From assembly GCF_000150275.1 (NCBI RefSeq), contig NW_002060963.1, positions 95,500 to 159,499 on the forward strand: a stretch of 64,000 nucleotides of DNA, read 5' to 3'. The notes beneath the pieces were generated by a model that made no database searches, was not told the DNA's origin, and was given only the letters and a program-made list of their open reading frames with translations. This document shows positions 19,950 to 32,259 of this stretch, one piece after another (within the stretch, counting starts at the first letter, position 1; every line of letters begins with the position of its first letter). Source of the DNA: Trichoplax adhaerens (taxonomy: Eukaryota > Placozoa > Uniplacotomia > Trichoplacea > Trichoplacidae). Both the position numbers and the translations under genes were made by a program.

Positions 19950-22345
19950 TTAATTTTCACTATAATTGCCAGCATCTGATTCTATATCTTCAGGTATTGA
20001 ACTATTCAAATATTGATTATCGGAAATCTCTTCTTCATTATTACTACTAGTTTCAAAAGGTACCAAATCCTCATCTTTGTGACTTACAGACGGAATATTA
20101 GACAGCAAATTGTCGAATTGATCATCGTCGTCACTCTCTGTTGCTGGTATCGTTGATTCATCAGCCGAATATTTTACTTTTCCATCCGTTTTAAGCTTGG
20201 TCATATTAGATACTGTATCTTCAGTTAAACCTAGATCCTGTAACTTTTTGGCAAATTTCTTTTCAGCCGCATTCTTAGCGCTCATCTGAGCTACCCGTTC
20301 GAACAAGAGTGGTCTATTTTCAACTCTATTTTTCATTTCTAATATACCCCGATCATATTCTTCCAAACGCAGACGGTCAGATTCTCTGTAGAGAAAAATT
20401 GAAAATGTAATCTTTTACATTTTAATACGATATTGATTAATTATAGATTCAAATTTCATTTAGTAAAATAGCGTCAGATATTTATGCTTCATGATTCATA
20501 CTTATAATTTTGAATTTTCTGTTGACTTTCAAATTCTAGGTCTTTACTGCGATCATTTCTGCGCACTTTCTTCGAAATGGCTGTTTTCAAATTTCTCTCG
20601 CGTTGCTTACGAAATAATTCTTCTTCCATTTCTTTCCTTTCCTTTAGTGCCCGCTCATCTAAACTTTGCCGGATTTTCTTTTCTTTTAGTTTGGCTGAAG
20701 TTGTCATACGAATAGGAACGAAATTATCTGTTGATTTAGATAAACTGTTTTGTCTAGTTTTGAATAATTTCGGATCCTGTGTTTCCTTAGGTATTGGTTT
20801 TTGTCGACGATCGATGAAGGATGTTCGCAATGTAAAAGGTTCTGTCACAGTTGAGTAAATGGAACGTTTCTTTTTACTGAGTTGCCTTTGAAATTGTCTT
20901 TGCAAATAATCAAAGTCTGGGACGTCATGATTAATTTGAGGATGAAATCGGTGCTGTTTGGTTACAAATGGTTGTGCATTTCGATCTTTGTCGTATGTAG
21001 CTTTTACGTGTTGATTTCTTGCTTCCATACTTGCAGGTAATCTAGACTGATGTAATAATTCCTCCGCTCTCATGCGCATATAGATTTTTCGGTATTCTTC
21101 CTGCTCTCGTATTCTATCATCAATGGAAGCGTCGTATAGATACTTTGGAACGGGTTTCGCTTTAAATGATTTGATATCATTAAATTCATCAAATGACACA
21201 GCATCGGTTAATGACATTGAACGTTGGCGTTCCTTCCTACTTTTTTCTTTAGTGATAAATGAAAAGGGTTTTTGCACTGATTGCAAATGCTCTTTGCTCT
21301 TCTCTCGCCTTTTCTTGCTTTTAAGGTCTTTTCTATTCTTCATAACTTGATATAATGGTAAGAAAGTTGTGGCAGGGATAGGCGTGGATTGAAATTGTTT
21401 TCTGCATTCAATTTCATCTGCAATTCGTTGTTGTATTCGTTTTTCCTCTAGTTCTATCTGAGCTGCTGTTTTTGTTTTTGGCTTACCCTCCTCACGGATG
21501 GTCATAGAGAACGGCCTTGGAATGGTAATCTTACGACGCTGTATATTATCAGAAGTTGCCTTGCTACTCTTATTTAATTGAGTTGGCGAATCGACTGAAG
21601 TTGTATAGTTCTTAATATTAAATTTATCCCACATATTTTTAATCTTGTCTACGCTGTCAGTTAAGTGAATCTCATCATGATACTCTCCAATGGTATCTTG
21701 ATAGCCGGAGGGCTCATATTTGTTCTTTGGCAAATATGCACTTTCGTCATCGTATGAATTATCGCCGTTATCATTGCTATCAGATCTAATCTCATAGAAA
21801 GGATCATTATGGCTTGGATATAATTGCGATTTGCCTGTATTAATCTGTTTAGGATAACTTACTTGTATATCTTCCATTGACGCTGGACTTTCGTCACTCG
21901 AGTATGCATCTCTATAACGGGCCCAATCATATTGTCCTGTAGTATTGACAGGTCGATATGAATGCATATCTTCCCTTTCTACATCATGACTACTCTGACT
22001 AATCTCCTTTCCATAAAATTCATTTAATTTTCTATCATATAAATGCTCTAATTGCTGTAAAGTTTGACGTTGTTGCGCTTTCAATTTGGACAGTTTTATA
22101 TAAAAATCTTCGTCATCTTGATGGATTGCCTCTCGTTGATCAGCTTGCTGATTCGACTTGGCGACTAATCTAACTTTAGTCATTACGCGATTATCATTGT
22201 CTCGTTGATTTGATGTATCTTCATGGCTTTTAATTTCTACACTTTTGACGGTTCTTTCGTCGAAAGTTGCTGCTAATTTGGAATTTGGCCGTCTCGGCAT
22301 AACGATGCAGCTGTTTTTGAAGGCGCTGGAATGGCGGACCGCCAT
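19950..22345 (-). CDS. FAM161: FAM161 (UPF0564) centriole/cilium microtubule-binding protein
   Basis: Two exons, 20502-22345 and 19950-20385, joined across a 116 bp intron; 759 aa. The UPF0564 domain covers roughly residues 270-670. Landmarks: IPRPFSMTIREE, then FQSTPIPATTFLPLYQVM, QKPFSFITKEK, FKAKPVPKYLYD, EELLHQSRLP, TEPFTLRTSF, and in the second exon NRPLLFERVAQMSAKNAAEK. These match the repeated PFxx(T/I)xRE blocks and the RPLLFERV motif of human FAM161A. The last ~100 residues are acidic. By homology it binds microtubules and sits in the centriole inner scaffold and connecting cilium with POC5, POC1B and centrin; human FAM161A loss causes retinitis pigmentosa 28. I chose the ATG at 22345 for its strong context (ACCATGGCG); 22300 (MPRRP) is the alternative. 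The same frame stays open upstream to 22501 but is made of a GTACTG-type repeat, so I leave that part out. Confidence 0.94.
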
Positions 22346-25300
22346 GGTAACGCATCCGAAGCGGTTGGAGAAATGATTGTACGCATGTACAGTACTGAGG
22401 TGTGTTGAACAGTCTACAGTGTACAGTACAGCACAGTTACAATACTGCGCACTGTAAACGGTACTGGACTGTACTGTACTGTCTGTAGTTCTGAACCTCA
22501 AACTACAGTAGTTCAGAGCATGGACTTCGTTTCTCTCCCTCTCTCTCTCCGTCTGATTTCTAAGGATGTCGCAAACTGTTCACTTTGAATTACTATAATT
22601 AACAAATGCTGCAACTAGAGATTGTAACTGGGGTAGCAAAATTCGGACAGGTTGCAAACCCTGGCTGCAACTGGATCGGCTAATGAACTAATTCAGCAAG
22701 TATCCCTGAGTAATTTGAGTGTGAATAATTTCTCTTTTAGACGATGGCTAACATATCTACTGTTGTTGGAGTATCTACATTATATTATCAATATAATTAA
22801 TTGACTAGCGATTAACTGGATCGACTCATTAACTTAATCATCAAGTGTTCCTGGCTAATTTGAGAGTGAACAATTTCTATCTTATAGTCGGCCGCTAACA
22901 TATCTACTATCGTTACAGTATCTACACTATCAATATAATGAATTAATTAGCGAATAACTGGATCGGCTAATTAACTTACTAATCACGTATCCCGGTCTAT
23001 TTATCTTGCAACGTATATCCTTTCAGGCGTGAAGAACAATATTCATAATAAAATAGAAGATTGATGATTAATGGTAATATCTATTTGATAACTTTTTTGA
23101 TTGTCAGCTTTTAGTTCGTATCTATAAATAGTTAAGCAGGCTTAAATACTTTTATTTGACTAATATATGACTCTTGGGCAACATTTAATTATGCATAATT
23201 ATTTGATCCTTAATAATGTATTTTACAGATATTACTATTTTAAATTGGTCATTAATTTATACGATTAATTTTATATTTACTGTATATTACCTCAATTGAT
23301 CGTAATAAAATTATAAATCAATTTTTAATATACTTGTTACGGTGCATGTGAAGCTTGGTAAATGCTTATTACTTTCCAGATGTTAATTGCCTGAAGCTGT
23401 GAACAATTAATTAACTTTATATTGTTAGATAACAACTCGTGATTGTAATTTAATAGTTTCATTATTTATGTCTGTGTTAATTGATCATGCCTAATTGTGC
23501 TCAATGCTACTTTATTATTGTTAATATAAATTTCTAAGATGGAGAATATTGTTGATACTCAAGGTTATGAGCTAATATTAATTAAATGTAGTGTAGTGCA
23601 ATTTTATGAATCCTGAAATTTTCCCTGTTGATTGTATTTGAACGAATCCAGTAAGCAGCATGTGTACAGCAGTTGTAATTATGTTTGCTAACCTATTAAA
23701 ATGAAACTGTTTTCAAAGTATATGCCTGAGTTTAAATTTAACTAGCTGTAATTTGTTGCTAACAGTATATTTATATCTACTACATTATGAATTAGTCATG
23801 AGAGTCTGATAGTATCTTTATCTTCCTTAGCTTTACAGCTGCGTAAATTATAATTGCTGTATACTTCCAGTAAATTGCTAAGTCATCAAAGTGCTGTAAG
23901 TGTACATTCTTAAATTACCTAATATCCTTCAATTTTTTTCTTAGAGTGTAGTTTAATGTGATAGTAGATGTTTATTATCGCTATCTGTACAATTGCTAGT
24001 TACCTTTAGTGAACATACGAGTATAGTTCAGTAACATGGGATGAAGCAATAGGAATGGCCAAGCACTTATGTAATTTGTGCTTTAATGAACGTATTTTTA
24101 ATCATTACATTTTATAATATGTTCTCCATAAAGATTACTTATGTATTTTTAATCTATATAGCATAGAAATTGATGTTATTATTCCATATTTGCAAATATC
24201 TTGTTTCTATTATGCTATTATCACAGTCTACCATTTTACCTTGTATATCTTCTCAATATACTTTATTATACAGATTTAACCCATTCACTGAAAGAAGATG
24301 ATAATAACAGCATAGTAGATTACTAAATTCCTTTTAAATATTCTATTGCTTAGTATTATAATTTGGTTATTCTCATTTGTAATATAAGGTATCACATTGT
24401 TTATTATTAATAGATCGATTAGTATCATGCTATCCTTTATGATGCTTTTAATAATATTTTACTAGTTGAAACAAAAAGAAAATGATAATTGATATTAATA
24501 TTGGTTTGCCATTTGTGATCATGACCTTTAGTTTTTATTTGTAAAACAGCCTAAGGATGGAAGATATTTCAGAAAATCGAAGGATGGGTGGGAGATATAA
24601 TGTTTAATAAAGAAGGGTATGTTTTACTAATATCTAACTGATAACAGTTTATAATTATTTGAACAGTAGGTAATTTCGTGCATAACACAGTATAATTCAA
24701 ATTTGTTTCTTTATGATCAAGTATAATGACTTTAAATCTGTCGTATTAGTCTATAATTTTACTGAAGTAGAAGTACATCCTAGCATAAAACATATTTGAA
24801 CGTTGAAAGTTCATGCATATTGAATGTTATTTTATTGGTAACTAGCCGAGCCATTACCATTCTTGATAGGAGCAATTATTAATTACATATGATATAATTA
24901 TTACTTAGTACTTGTTGCGATGAGCTTGAATAATTGATTTAGATAAGAATTATGGATGAATCATAATCGTGTAGTAGAAAATATCAACCATTTATTAGCT
25001 TTATGAATGTTAGGTTAAGATGCGCTAGATAATTACATGTTGAATTAAACGATTAGAATGAAATTTTCAATATTGACAATAACTTGTTAAAATGTGGATT
25101 TCTCCCTTTATTACTGTAATAGGGATTTTTGAGTAGTAAAATTTGTTCTGGGACTGGGTTGTACCTTAATGTAGAAGCTTAGCAGTATTCATAACCAGGA
25201 AAATTTTTTTTTAAGTCCAACTATAATACTTTCCTGTCTCAGAAGTAGTTAAAGATAAACAAGTTATGTAAAACTATTAATTAAAGTTATTATCAGCTAT

Positions 25301-25499
25301 CAAATTGTCCACAACATAGATAAATGAAGTAACTATGTCAAAAGCTGGTTCATAGATAAAAATTTTTGAAGGTAAATTGTGTGAATTCACATTAACTCTT
25401 TTACTGTATACTGCACGATAAACTCATTTCTATAATACACTGGTCCATTTTAGACTAGTTGGTTTGGTTATACACAGAGTTTGCTTGCGTAAATAAATA
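22346..25499. other. FAM161 upstream region and intergenic DNA
   Basis: 22380-22510 is rich in CAGTAC/TACTGT words, followed by a CT-rich run at 22530-22557 and the direct repeats listed separately. Beyond 23000 it is AT-rich with no supportable gene. Confidence 0.55.
22669..22995. repeat. Direct repeat, ~144 bp unit, about 2.3 copies
   Basis: AACTGGATCGGCTAAT-type sequence recurs at 22669, 22813 and 22956, and between these anchors GGCTAACATATCTACT and AATTTGAGxGTGAA also recur. Copies are diverged. The array lies just upstream of FAM161. Confidence 0.8.
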
Positions 25500-26600
25500 T
25501 CACGGATGACCACGATTAAAAGGATGAAAAATTATACAAGAAGGAATTTTAAAATTTATAATGGTTTCTCGCCACTTTTTGGGTAAGTAAAAGAAATAAA
25601 TCAGTACAAATGCTGATTTGATAGCTTTGTTATACGAAGCTATAAGAGCTGGCGTTACGATACAAGTTAATAGGTAGAAAAGTTGAAATAAAGGAGCTAG
25701 AATGATTACAGTAGTATTATTATAATTTACAATGTCGCTAAAATTAATTTGAAGGAATGATATTATTAACGAAAATATGGCCCAAGGAGAAGCTGGTATT
25801 AAGAAAAAGAAAGTTGTCACCATAGACATTTTGATAACACGATTGCGCCTTTTTCTCTTTATTTTAGCAATGGATTGGATCTGTGAGTGTTCTCTTTTTA
25901 AGTAACGTATGATTAGAATATAGGACGTGACGATGACTATTGTTGGTAGAAGATACGTAAGGATAAAATTGATCGTAAAATAAGCCTGAGCAAGTTGAGG
26001 GGAATCAAATTTAAGGTCGCATACTGTTAAGGAGAGTACATTATGATCAATAAAGTTTGAAAAAAAGTATCCATTAACCCATCCAACGAGCCAAATCAGC
26101 ACGTTTGTGACAAGGATAGCCTTAATATCATAGTTTTTCGCATTTGATTGAGTAACAACTCGATATCGATCAAGTGCAATAAAAGCCAAAGATAGAACAG
26201 ATACCGTGTACGAACCGTGATAAATCATCGAAGAAAGGGCACAGTTGCTATAATTACTAATCGATGATGCCGATTGTGACTGTGTTATGTTATTAGGTAT
26301 GCTATTAGACGGAGCGGCCGAAACGGTTAAAGTACTCGAAAATATGAACACACAAGTGAGACATATAGCGTTAGCAAGTGCTTGATTGCATAATAGGTAA
26401 TAGGTCGATTTATGGAAGGCTTTTTCGCGAATGATAACGAGAACCAGCAAGGAATTATTTATTATCGCTATAATTAGGATTGGCATTAAGATTTTCGAGA
26501 AGGAAAATTGAAGTAAACTCATTGATTGCACAAACGACAGTACCAATCGTAAGCCGTCATTTGTCGGCGCCATGTTAACTTCATTTGATGGAGTTGTCAT
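25500..26600 (-). CDS. Divergent rhodopsin-class GPCR, tandem copy A
   Basis: Single exon, 366 aa, seven hydrophobic segments. TM1 is near residues 36-58 with an N-N pair, TM2 has CNQALANAICL, TM3 ends LDRYRVV (the DRY motif), and conserved Cys occur before TM3 (SNCALSS) and in loop 2 (TVCDLKF). Loop 3 is very basic (KIKRKRRNR). N-glycosylation sequons (NIT, NYS) lie between TM2 and TM3. Several class A hallmarks are altered: Asn in place of Asp 2.50, no Trp in the CWxP position (IPASPWAIF), and TPALI in place of NPxxY in TM7. The tail holds YFFYLPKKWRE, shared with copy B. Ligand and subgroup cannot be assigned. The ATG at 26600 is the only sensible start and gives a full N terminus. The close paralogue lies 2.7 kb upstream in the same orientation. 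Confidence 0.93.
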   Translation of the reverse strand: MTTPSNEVNMAPTNDGLRLVLSFVQSMSLLQFSFSKILMPILIIAIINNSLLVLVIIREKAFHKSTYYLLCNQALANAICLTCVFIFSSTLTVSAAPSNSIPNNITQSQSASSISNYSNCALSSMIYHGSYTVSVLSLAFIALDRYRVVTQSNAKNYDIKAILVTNVLIWLVGWVNGYFFSNFIDHNVLSLTVCDLKFDSPQLAQAYFTINFILTYLLPTIVIVTSYILIIRYLKREHSQIQSIAKIKRKRRNRVIKMSMVTTFFFLIPASPWAIFSLIISFLQINFSDIVNYNNTTVIILAPLFQLFYLLTCIVTPALIASYNKAIKSAFVLIYFFYLPKKWRETIINFKIPSCIIFHPFNRGHP

Positions 26601-29345
26601 GATGAGTTAAGGCAACTGAAAAAATAGAGAAACGGTTATCTAGTAGTTCCTTTCATATTTTAATTCTGGCATATCTTGTTATTTTTTGATCAATGTATTT
26701 CTATATAAAGTAAGTACTATACGCCAGAAATATTTGATACTAGGTATTCTGATAATTATTGTTCAATTTCAGTAGTAATAAAATCGATTAGAAGATAAAT
26801 TTAGTGATGAGCTATTCAGGCTTCTTAATTGGGCATCGTTTTTATTCTATAAGACTGACTGATTGATTCTAATTGAAATTAGAGATACATTATCTTTCAA
26901 TTAAATCAAATCAATTGATTAGCTGCTATCTTATGAATACTATGCGAAAATTTAGTAATGAGATTATTATTTAAAGTATAATAGTGATAGATTTACATTG
27001 GATCGTATTTATTCATATATTAAAGACAATTACAAATGTATAAACACAAAGTACTCATACTTAATATTAGTAGGATTTTATTGCTGGTTCATAGTCCCAA
27101 GATGTAAAATATATCCTAAATGAAAGGAGTAATAGATTCAATTTTATCATTGTCTCTTGTCTGTATTTAGTTAATAAAAGTACCGTATCTTATGTCAATT
27201 ATCACAAATTTTATAAATCTCATTTTTGATGAATTACATCTTGATATACAGAGTTTACTTGTATATTGCTCTTGCAGGTATAGTAATTAGTGATACAGTA
27301 CTGGACTTTAAAATTATTAAATTTATAAAATGCTGTAGCTATCAAAAACTATGAATGTGCTCGAGTTAATTAGACAATTTCTTTTGTGCAAACGCGTGTA
27401 TTCAAGTATTGTTAAAATAAGAAATTTTAAAATACGATAATTATAAGGCAAGATAATGAAAGTTTTGATGTTCTTAAAGTATCGTATTCAATAATTAAAT
27501 GGAAGTGAGTTTACATTAAATGTGTGTAACACAATCGATGTAGGATGTCATTTAAAAATTTTTTTAGTTCTAGACACTTTTCTTCAGCTCATTAATCTAA
27601 CGTTGAAAAGTCTCGGTTATTTAATTTAATGGATTTTGAAGCCAGATAATATCTTTAATTCGTATCACTTTTACTCTGAAGGTTGCTATAAATATCAAAT
27701 TTTAAGATTCCTAATGAGAATGATAATTCTATATTTAAATAAGTGATTGCCATTACTATATCTGGGTACTTTATTTTCTGATGTAGAAACAGCTATCTCT
27801 ACGTATGATAGATTATAATAACTTCTTCACAATCTGATATGCAGATACGGATTAGCTAATTAAAAATGTATATTCTTAAGTGGTAGATTACGTATGTCAG
27901 ACTCTGCCTACCGTACAAAACAAAATTTGAGATAGCTAATCCATCATATATGGCCAAATTATTGTATTAATTATGCGGGGTATTGTAATATCTCCATTAA
28001 TTTTCATGTTATTAAGATATAGTAGCTAGACGTACTTCAAACTTCTATATGCCACTGCAAATACTGTTCTATATGACTTGTTCTTAGAGCTTAGTATAAT
28101 TTGATAAAATTGAATATTATTACCATTGTTTGTATCTTTTGCAACGTGGACATTAGTCAACAATTGATTTGTGGTATTATTGTTTATAATTTTGCTGCCA
28201 TATTGGATATTACATGCCTTGTTAACTATTTTAAGGTATTTAAAGGCGGCAGTTTTAGTATAATTGAAGTCACATGTAATCGTTTTATATTACACCTATT
28301 ATCTATTCGATGTTATTGCTTATGATAACTATTCTTAGATACAATTTAGCCTAGTAAATTATAATTGATCGCTGTTATCTTTGCTATTATTTTTTTTTTT
28401 TTAAATACACGTTTGAAATAGAAGATGATGCAATAAGGATAGGCTGAGTTTATTTGTATCATCTATGTCGTTACAAATATCTTGAACCGTATTTTAAGCA
28501 CACGATTTTTAAAGAGATGATCTTCAAATCGTTATAGCTTACAAACTAGGGTTTCTAATGTACTTATTCGTAGAACAATTATATCATCAATAATAGTTAT
28601 ATTTTGTCGCCCTATCATGATAGTATCCAATAATAAGCAGTAATAAAGAGTAAAAAAGAAATCTTAATATTGTCTTTGGTTGATATATCTTGTATTTTAC
28701 TAGCAGTATAGGTGAAAGTGAAGAAGAGAGCAAGTAATACATTAAGAACATTTTTTATATACCGCATTTGACTGATTACTATCGAAACTAGTCTTTTTTA
28801 TTTGCGAGAAAATGTACTGTCATGTTCACTTCGTTAATATATCGATTACATATATCTTTATTTATAGTATACGATCCGTAAAGTGAAGGAAAACTGTTAT
28901 TGATATTAATTGTATCAATAATTATTTATTTGTGATGGTTTGATTGCAAGTATTAATTTTTTATCGGGTAGATATGACCTAAATTGAAGTTCTTTCAGAA
29001 GATTGACAAAAGATCAATGACTGTTATATTTGATCGAGAAGGATATGTTTTGGAAATATTTCATTTTATGATATTAACAAATATTATTAATTATTTAGGA
29101 ATATATAATACATGAACGGCAAAATAGATTTCAAACTGTTTCTTCATAATGAAGAACGAAAAATAGCAACAGACTGCTTTCCATTCAAAACAGGTAGGAA
29201 ATAGTCGCTACTAATTAGTTATTATCAATCACCAGGTTAAATAACAATTTAAAGAAGAAATTATTTACGCCAATAGCGCCTGATTACTTTAGTTGCTGAA
29301 TACGCTGCTATGTAGTGTGGGAGTGTTAGTTCAGTTTAAAATAGG
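26601..29345. other. Spacer between the two GPCR genes
   Basis: 2.7 kb of AT-rich DNA with a T13-14 run near 28389. It holds the promoter side of copy A and the 3' flank of copy B. No gene seen. Confidence 0.55.
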
Positions 29346-30482
29346 TTACTTTCCTTGTATATGGATAGAGCTTACTAATGTTACAGAGTGCCTTGTTTGA
29401 TCATGAGTAAAGGGATGAAAAATGATGCAAGAAAGCAATCTAACATTTATCATAGCTTCTCGCCACTTTTTGGGTAGGTAAAAGAAATAGATAGACACAT
29501 AAGTTGACTTTATAATTCTATTATATGCAGCAATAAGACTTGGCGTTATTATACAAGTTAAGAAGTAGAAAAGCTGAAAAATGGAATATAGAATGATTAT
29601 GGTTACACTGTTGTCACTTATTAAGTTTCCGAAAGTAAGTTGAAGGAATGCTAGTACCAACGACGATATAGCCCAAGGAGATGATGGTATTAAGAAAAAG
29701 AAAGTTGTTACCATAGCCATTTCCATGACACGATTACGTCTTTTTCTTTTTATTTTAGCAATTGATTTAATGCCTGAATGTTCTCTTTTTAGATATCGCA
29801 TGATTAATGAATATGAAACAATAATAATTGTTGCCGGTAAGAGATAAGTAAGGATAAAGTTTATAGTGAAATAAGCACGAACAAGTTCATGAGAGTCAAA
29901 TTTGTAATCGCACAGTGACGGAATGAGTTGGCTATTTCCAGTAAAATTTGAAAAGAAGTATCCGTTAACCCATCCAATCCCCCAGATCAGGGTATTAGCG
30001 ATAAAGATAACTTTTGCATCGTAATTTTTCTTAGTATGTTGGGTAAGGACTCTATAGCGGTCGAGTGCAATAACAGCTAGTGATAGCACCGATACTGTGT
30101 AGGAACTCTGATAAATCATAGAGGTAAGAGCACAGTCACTATAATTACCTTCTAGATATATTGATGGTAATTGCGTAGTATTCATATCATTGAGAGAGCT
30201 AACAGTGCTTTTTACATCAAAAGAAAATGCTAAAATGCAGGCGAGACATATAACATTAGCGATCGCTTGATTGCATAATAAATAATACGTAGATTTATGA
30301 AATGATTTCTCGCGAATGATAATTATAACCAGCAAAACATTATTTATTATCCCAATAATTAAGATTGGTATTAAAATTCTCAAGAACAAGATTTGGAAAA
30401 ACCCAAGAGATGCTATCCATTCACTAATTTTGCTATAAGCCTCTGTAGGAGTCGTGATGTTGCTATTAGATTGGGTTGACAT
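29346..30482 (-). CDS. Divergent rhodopsin-class GPCR, tandem copy B
   Basis: Single exon, 378 aa, clearly paralogous to the gene at 25500-26600: shared blocks include REKSFHKSTYYLLCNQAIAN, LDRYRVLTQ, WVNGYFFSNF, YFTINFILTYLLP, SIAKIKRKRRNRV, MVTTFFFLIPSSPWA and YFFYLPKKWREAMIN. The same non-standard residues are kept: Asn at 2.50, no Trp at 6.48, TPSLI in place of NPxxY. The loop between TM2 and TM3 differs most in sequence and length and carries sequons (NTT, NYS). The C-terminal tail is longer than in copy A and ends HIQGK. Retention of the same odd motifs in both copies argues that they were ancestral to the duplication and are functional. The ligand is unknown. Confidence 0.93.
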   Translation of the reverse strand: MSTQSNSNITTPTEAYSKISEWIASLGFFQILFLRILIPILIIGIINNVLLVIIIIREKSFHKSTYYLLCNQAIANVICLACILAFSFDVKSTVSSLNDMNTTQLPSIYLEGNYSDCALTSMIYQSSYTVSVLSLAVIALDRYRVLTQHTKKNYDAKVIFIANTLIWGIGWVNGYFFSNFTGNSQLIPSLCDYKFDSHELVRAYFTINFILTYLLPATIIIVSYSLIMRYLKREHSGIKSIAKIKRKRRNRVMEMAMVTTFFFLIPSSPWAISSLVLAFLQLTFGNLISDNSVTIIILYSIFQLFYFLTCIITPSLIAAYNRIIKSTYVSIYFFYLPKKWREAMINVRLLSCIIFHPFTHDQTRHSVTLVSSIHIQGK

Positions 30483-32259
30483 GATGACTCGACGTAATGT
30501 GTTAAAAATGAAGAAATCTAAGTATGCGGATTCCTTTTATATGGTGACCTAGTTATATTGTCTGATATGCGACCTTGTATTTATATAGAAGCAAGGATGA
30601 TAGCATGACGTAACGGGCTTAGATGATTATTGTCTAGCTCAAAAGATGGCAAAGGTTAACTTTTTAAGATGATTTGAATGACGAGCTATTCAGAAGTTTT
30701 TATTGTATTTTAATTTCATTCGGTAAGATTAAGTAAATTTAATTAGAATTTTGAGATACAATGCTGTTCAGTTAATTAATTGTTACTTTTGTTACAATTG
30801 TTGTGTAGTATATATTAGTATGATATCCATAGAAAATAAAATAGTAATGTTTTTTTAAAAGATTTATTTATATGTTGATCGATGAGTATTTCATTGATAC
30901 ATTTAAGTAAACTATCAATGCAAAATATAATAATAGACCTGATTGTTATTTCTTGCCCTGTAAATTAACACGGTAATTAATGTGGTACAATTTGAAAGAC
31001 TATTCTGCCAATTTTACATTTGATTGCTTTCAATTGATAAAACCCGCCGATATCACCATTTGGCTACTTACCGTAATTATTATAATTATTGTTAGATTGG
31101 ATAGAATTTAACGTTGATCTAGACTTTCTTCCTAGATACATGATCCATATGTGCAACCCGATATCTGGGTATCGAAAATGACATTGACAAGTGGATAAAA
31201 AGACACCGCATATTCAAATACGGATATAAATGTTAATTATTTAAATATCAATGTTAATGGGATGAAGTTGAAACGTCTAGCACCTACGGGATACAACCTA
31301 TCGTGTTGTTTACGCTACATCAACTCGGATATGATGTCATATTACATTAACTTGGAATATAATAGATGTTGTATATTAAGTAGATTTCAAGCATGATGTT
31401 TTTGTATTATTTACTCTTAATAGCTACATTATGTAATGGTCATGTAGAGCGATACCTTATTCTCGATGACATCATTATTTATAATTTTTGTAGTAGACTG
31501 CAGTCGGTGTTCTTAATGGATAGTTTAATATTGTATTTTTGAGGTTATTGATCCGTTGTTATCTACTTGATTATGAACAAAGAAAACTATACGCAGACTA
31601 ATCTTGATTCGATAACTATAAATTTCACTGATTTGCTTTTCGCAACGAGTAATTCATTTGTAGCGGCAGTACTTTCATTCTATCTGGATATTATTGTAAA
31701 GTCGCAAATTATCATTGCAAAAGGTTCAATATTCATTACTTCAGATCCTTCTTCAGCTTTACTAACAATCTAGTAACTTGACATTATATTTCCTATTTAT
31801 TTCCGATCTCTTTCTAGTTGTAGATACTACAGACTTTGTGGAATAAAGAGTCTACATGTCTATTGACGTAATTTGGCAATGTCGCGTAGTCCTCCATCGC
31901 TGAATATGAAATTAATTCTGACTGATTTAGTATTTATTACCAGATGATGGATTTGTATTGCAAGTACTATATATGGTATAGCAATGATAAGAAGCTTCGT
32001 CTGCCTAGCTTTATCATTGATTAAAAGGATTTTTCATATAATACCCTTAATATCCGACTTTTAAATGAGTTTGTTGTTTTCGGGATTCAAGCGATGCACT
32101 GAATCACTTCTTGTACTCGTCAAGGACAACGACTACTCATCGGAGTTTTATTTCCTATATGACCCCACTTGAATATCATCCATTCTAATTAATCAGCTAG
32201 ACAAAAAGGAAATGATCCAACAATGAAACTGCTTGTATATATACTTGATGTAAACCGTT
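30483..32259. other. Upstream region of GPCR copy B
   Basis: AT-rich intergenic DNA. A 68-codon open frame at 31567-31773 (+) has no recognisable features and I do not call it. No other feature seen. Confidence 0.5.

Noticed and set aside
22346-22501. In-frame N-terminal extension of FAM161
   Set aside because: It is made of GTACTG-type repeat and is Cys/Ser/Thr-rich without family similarity, and the ATG at 22345 has a much better context.
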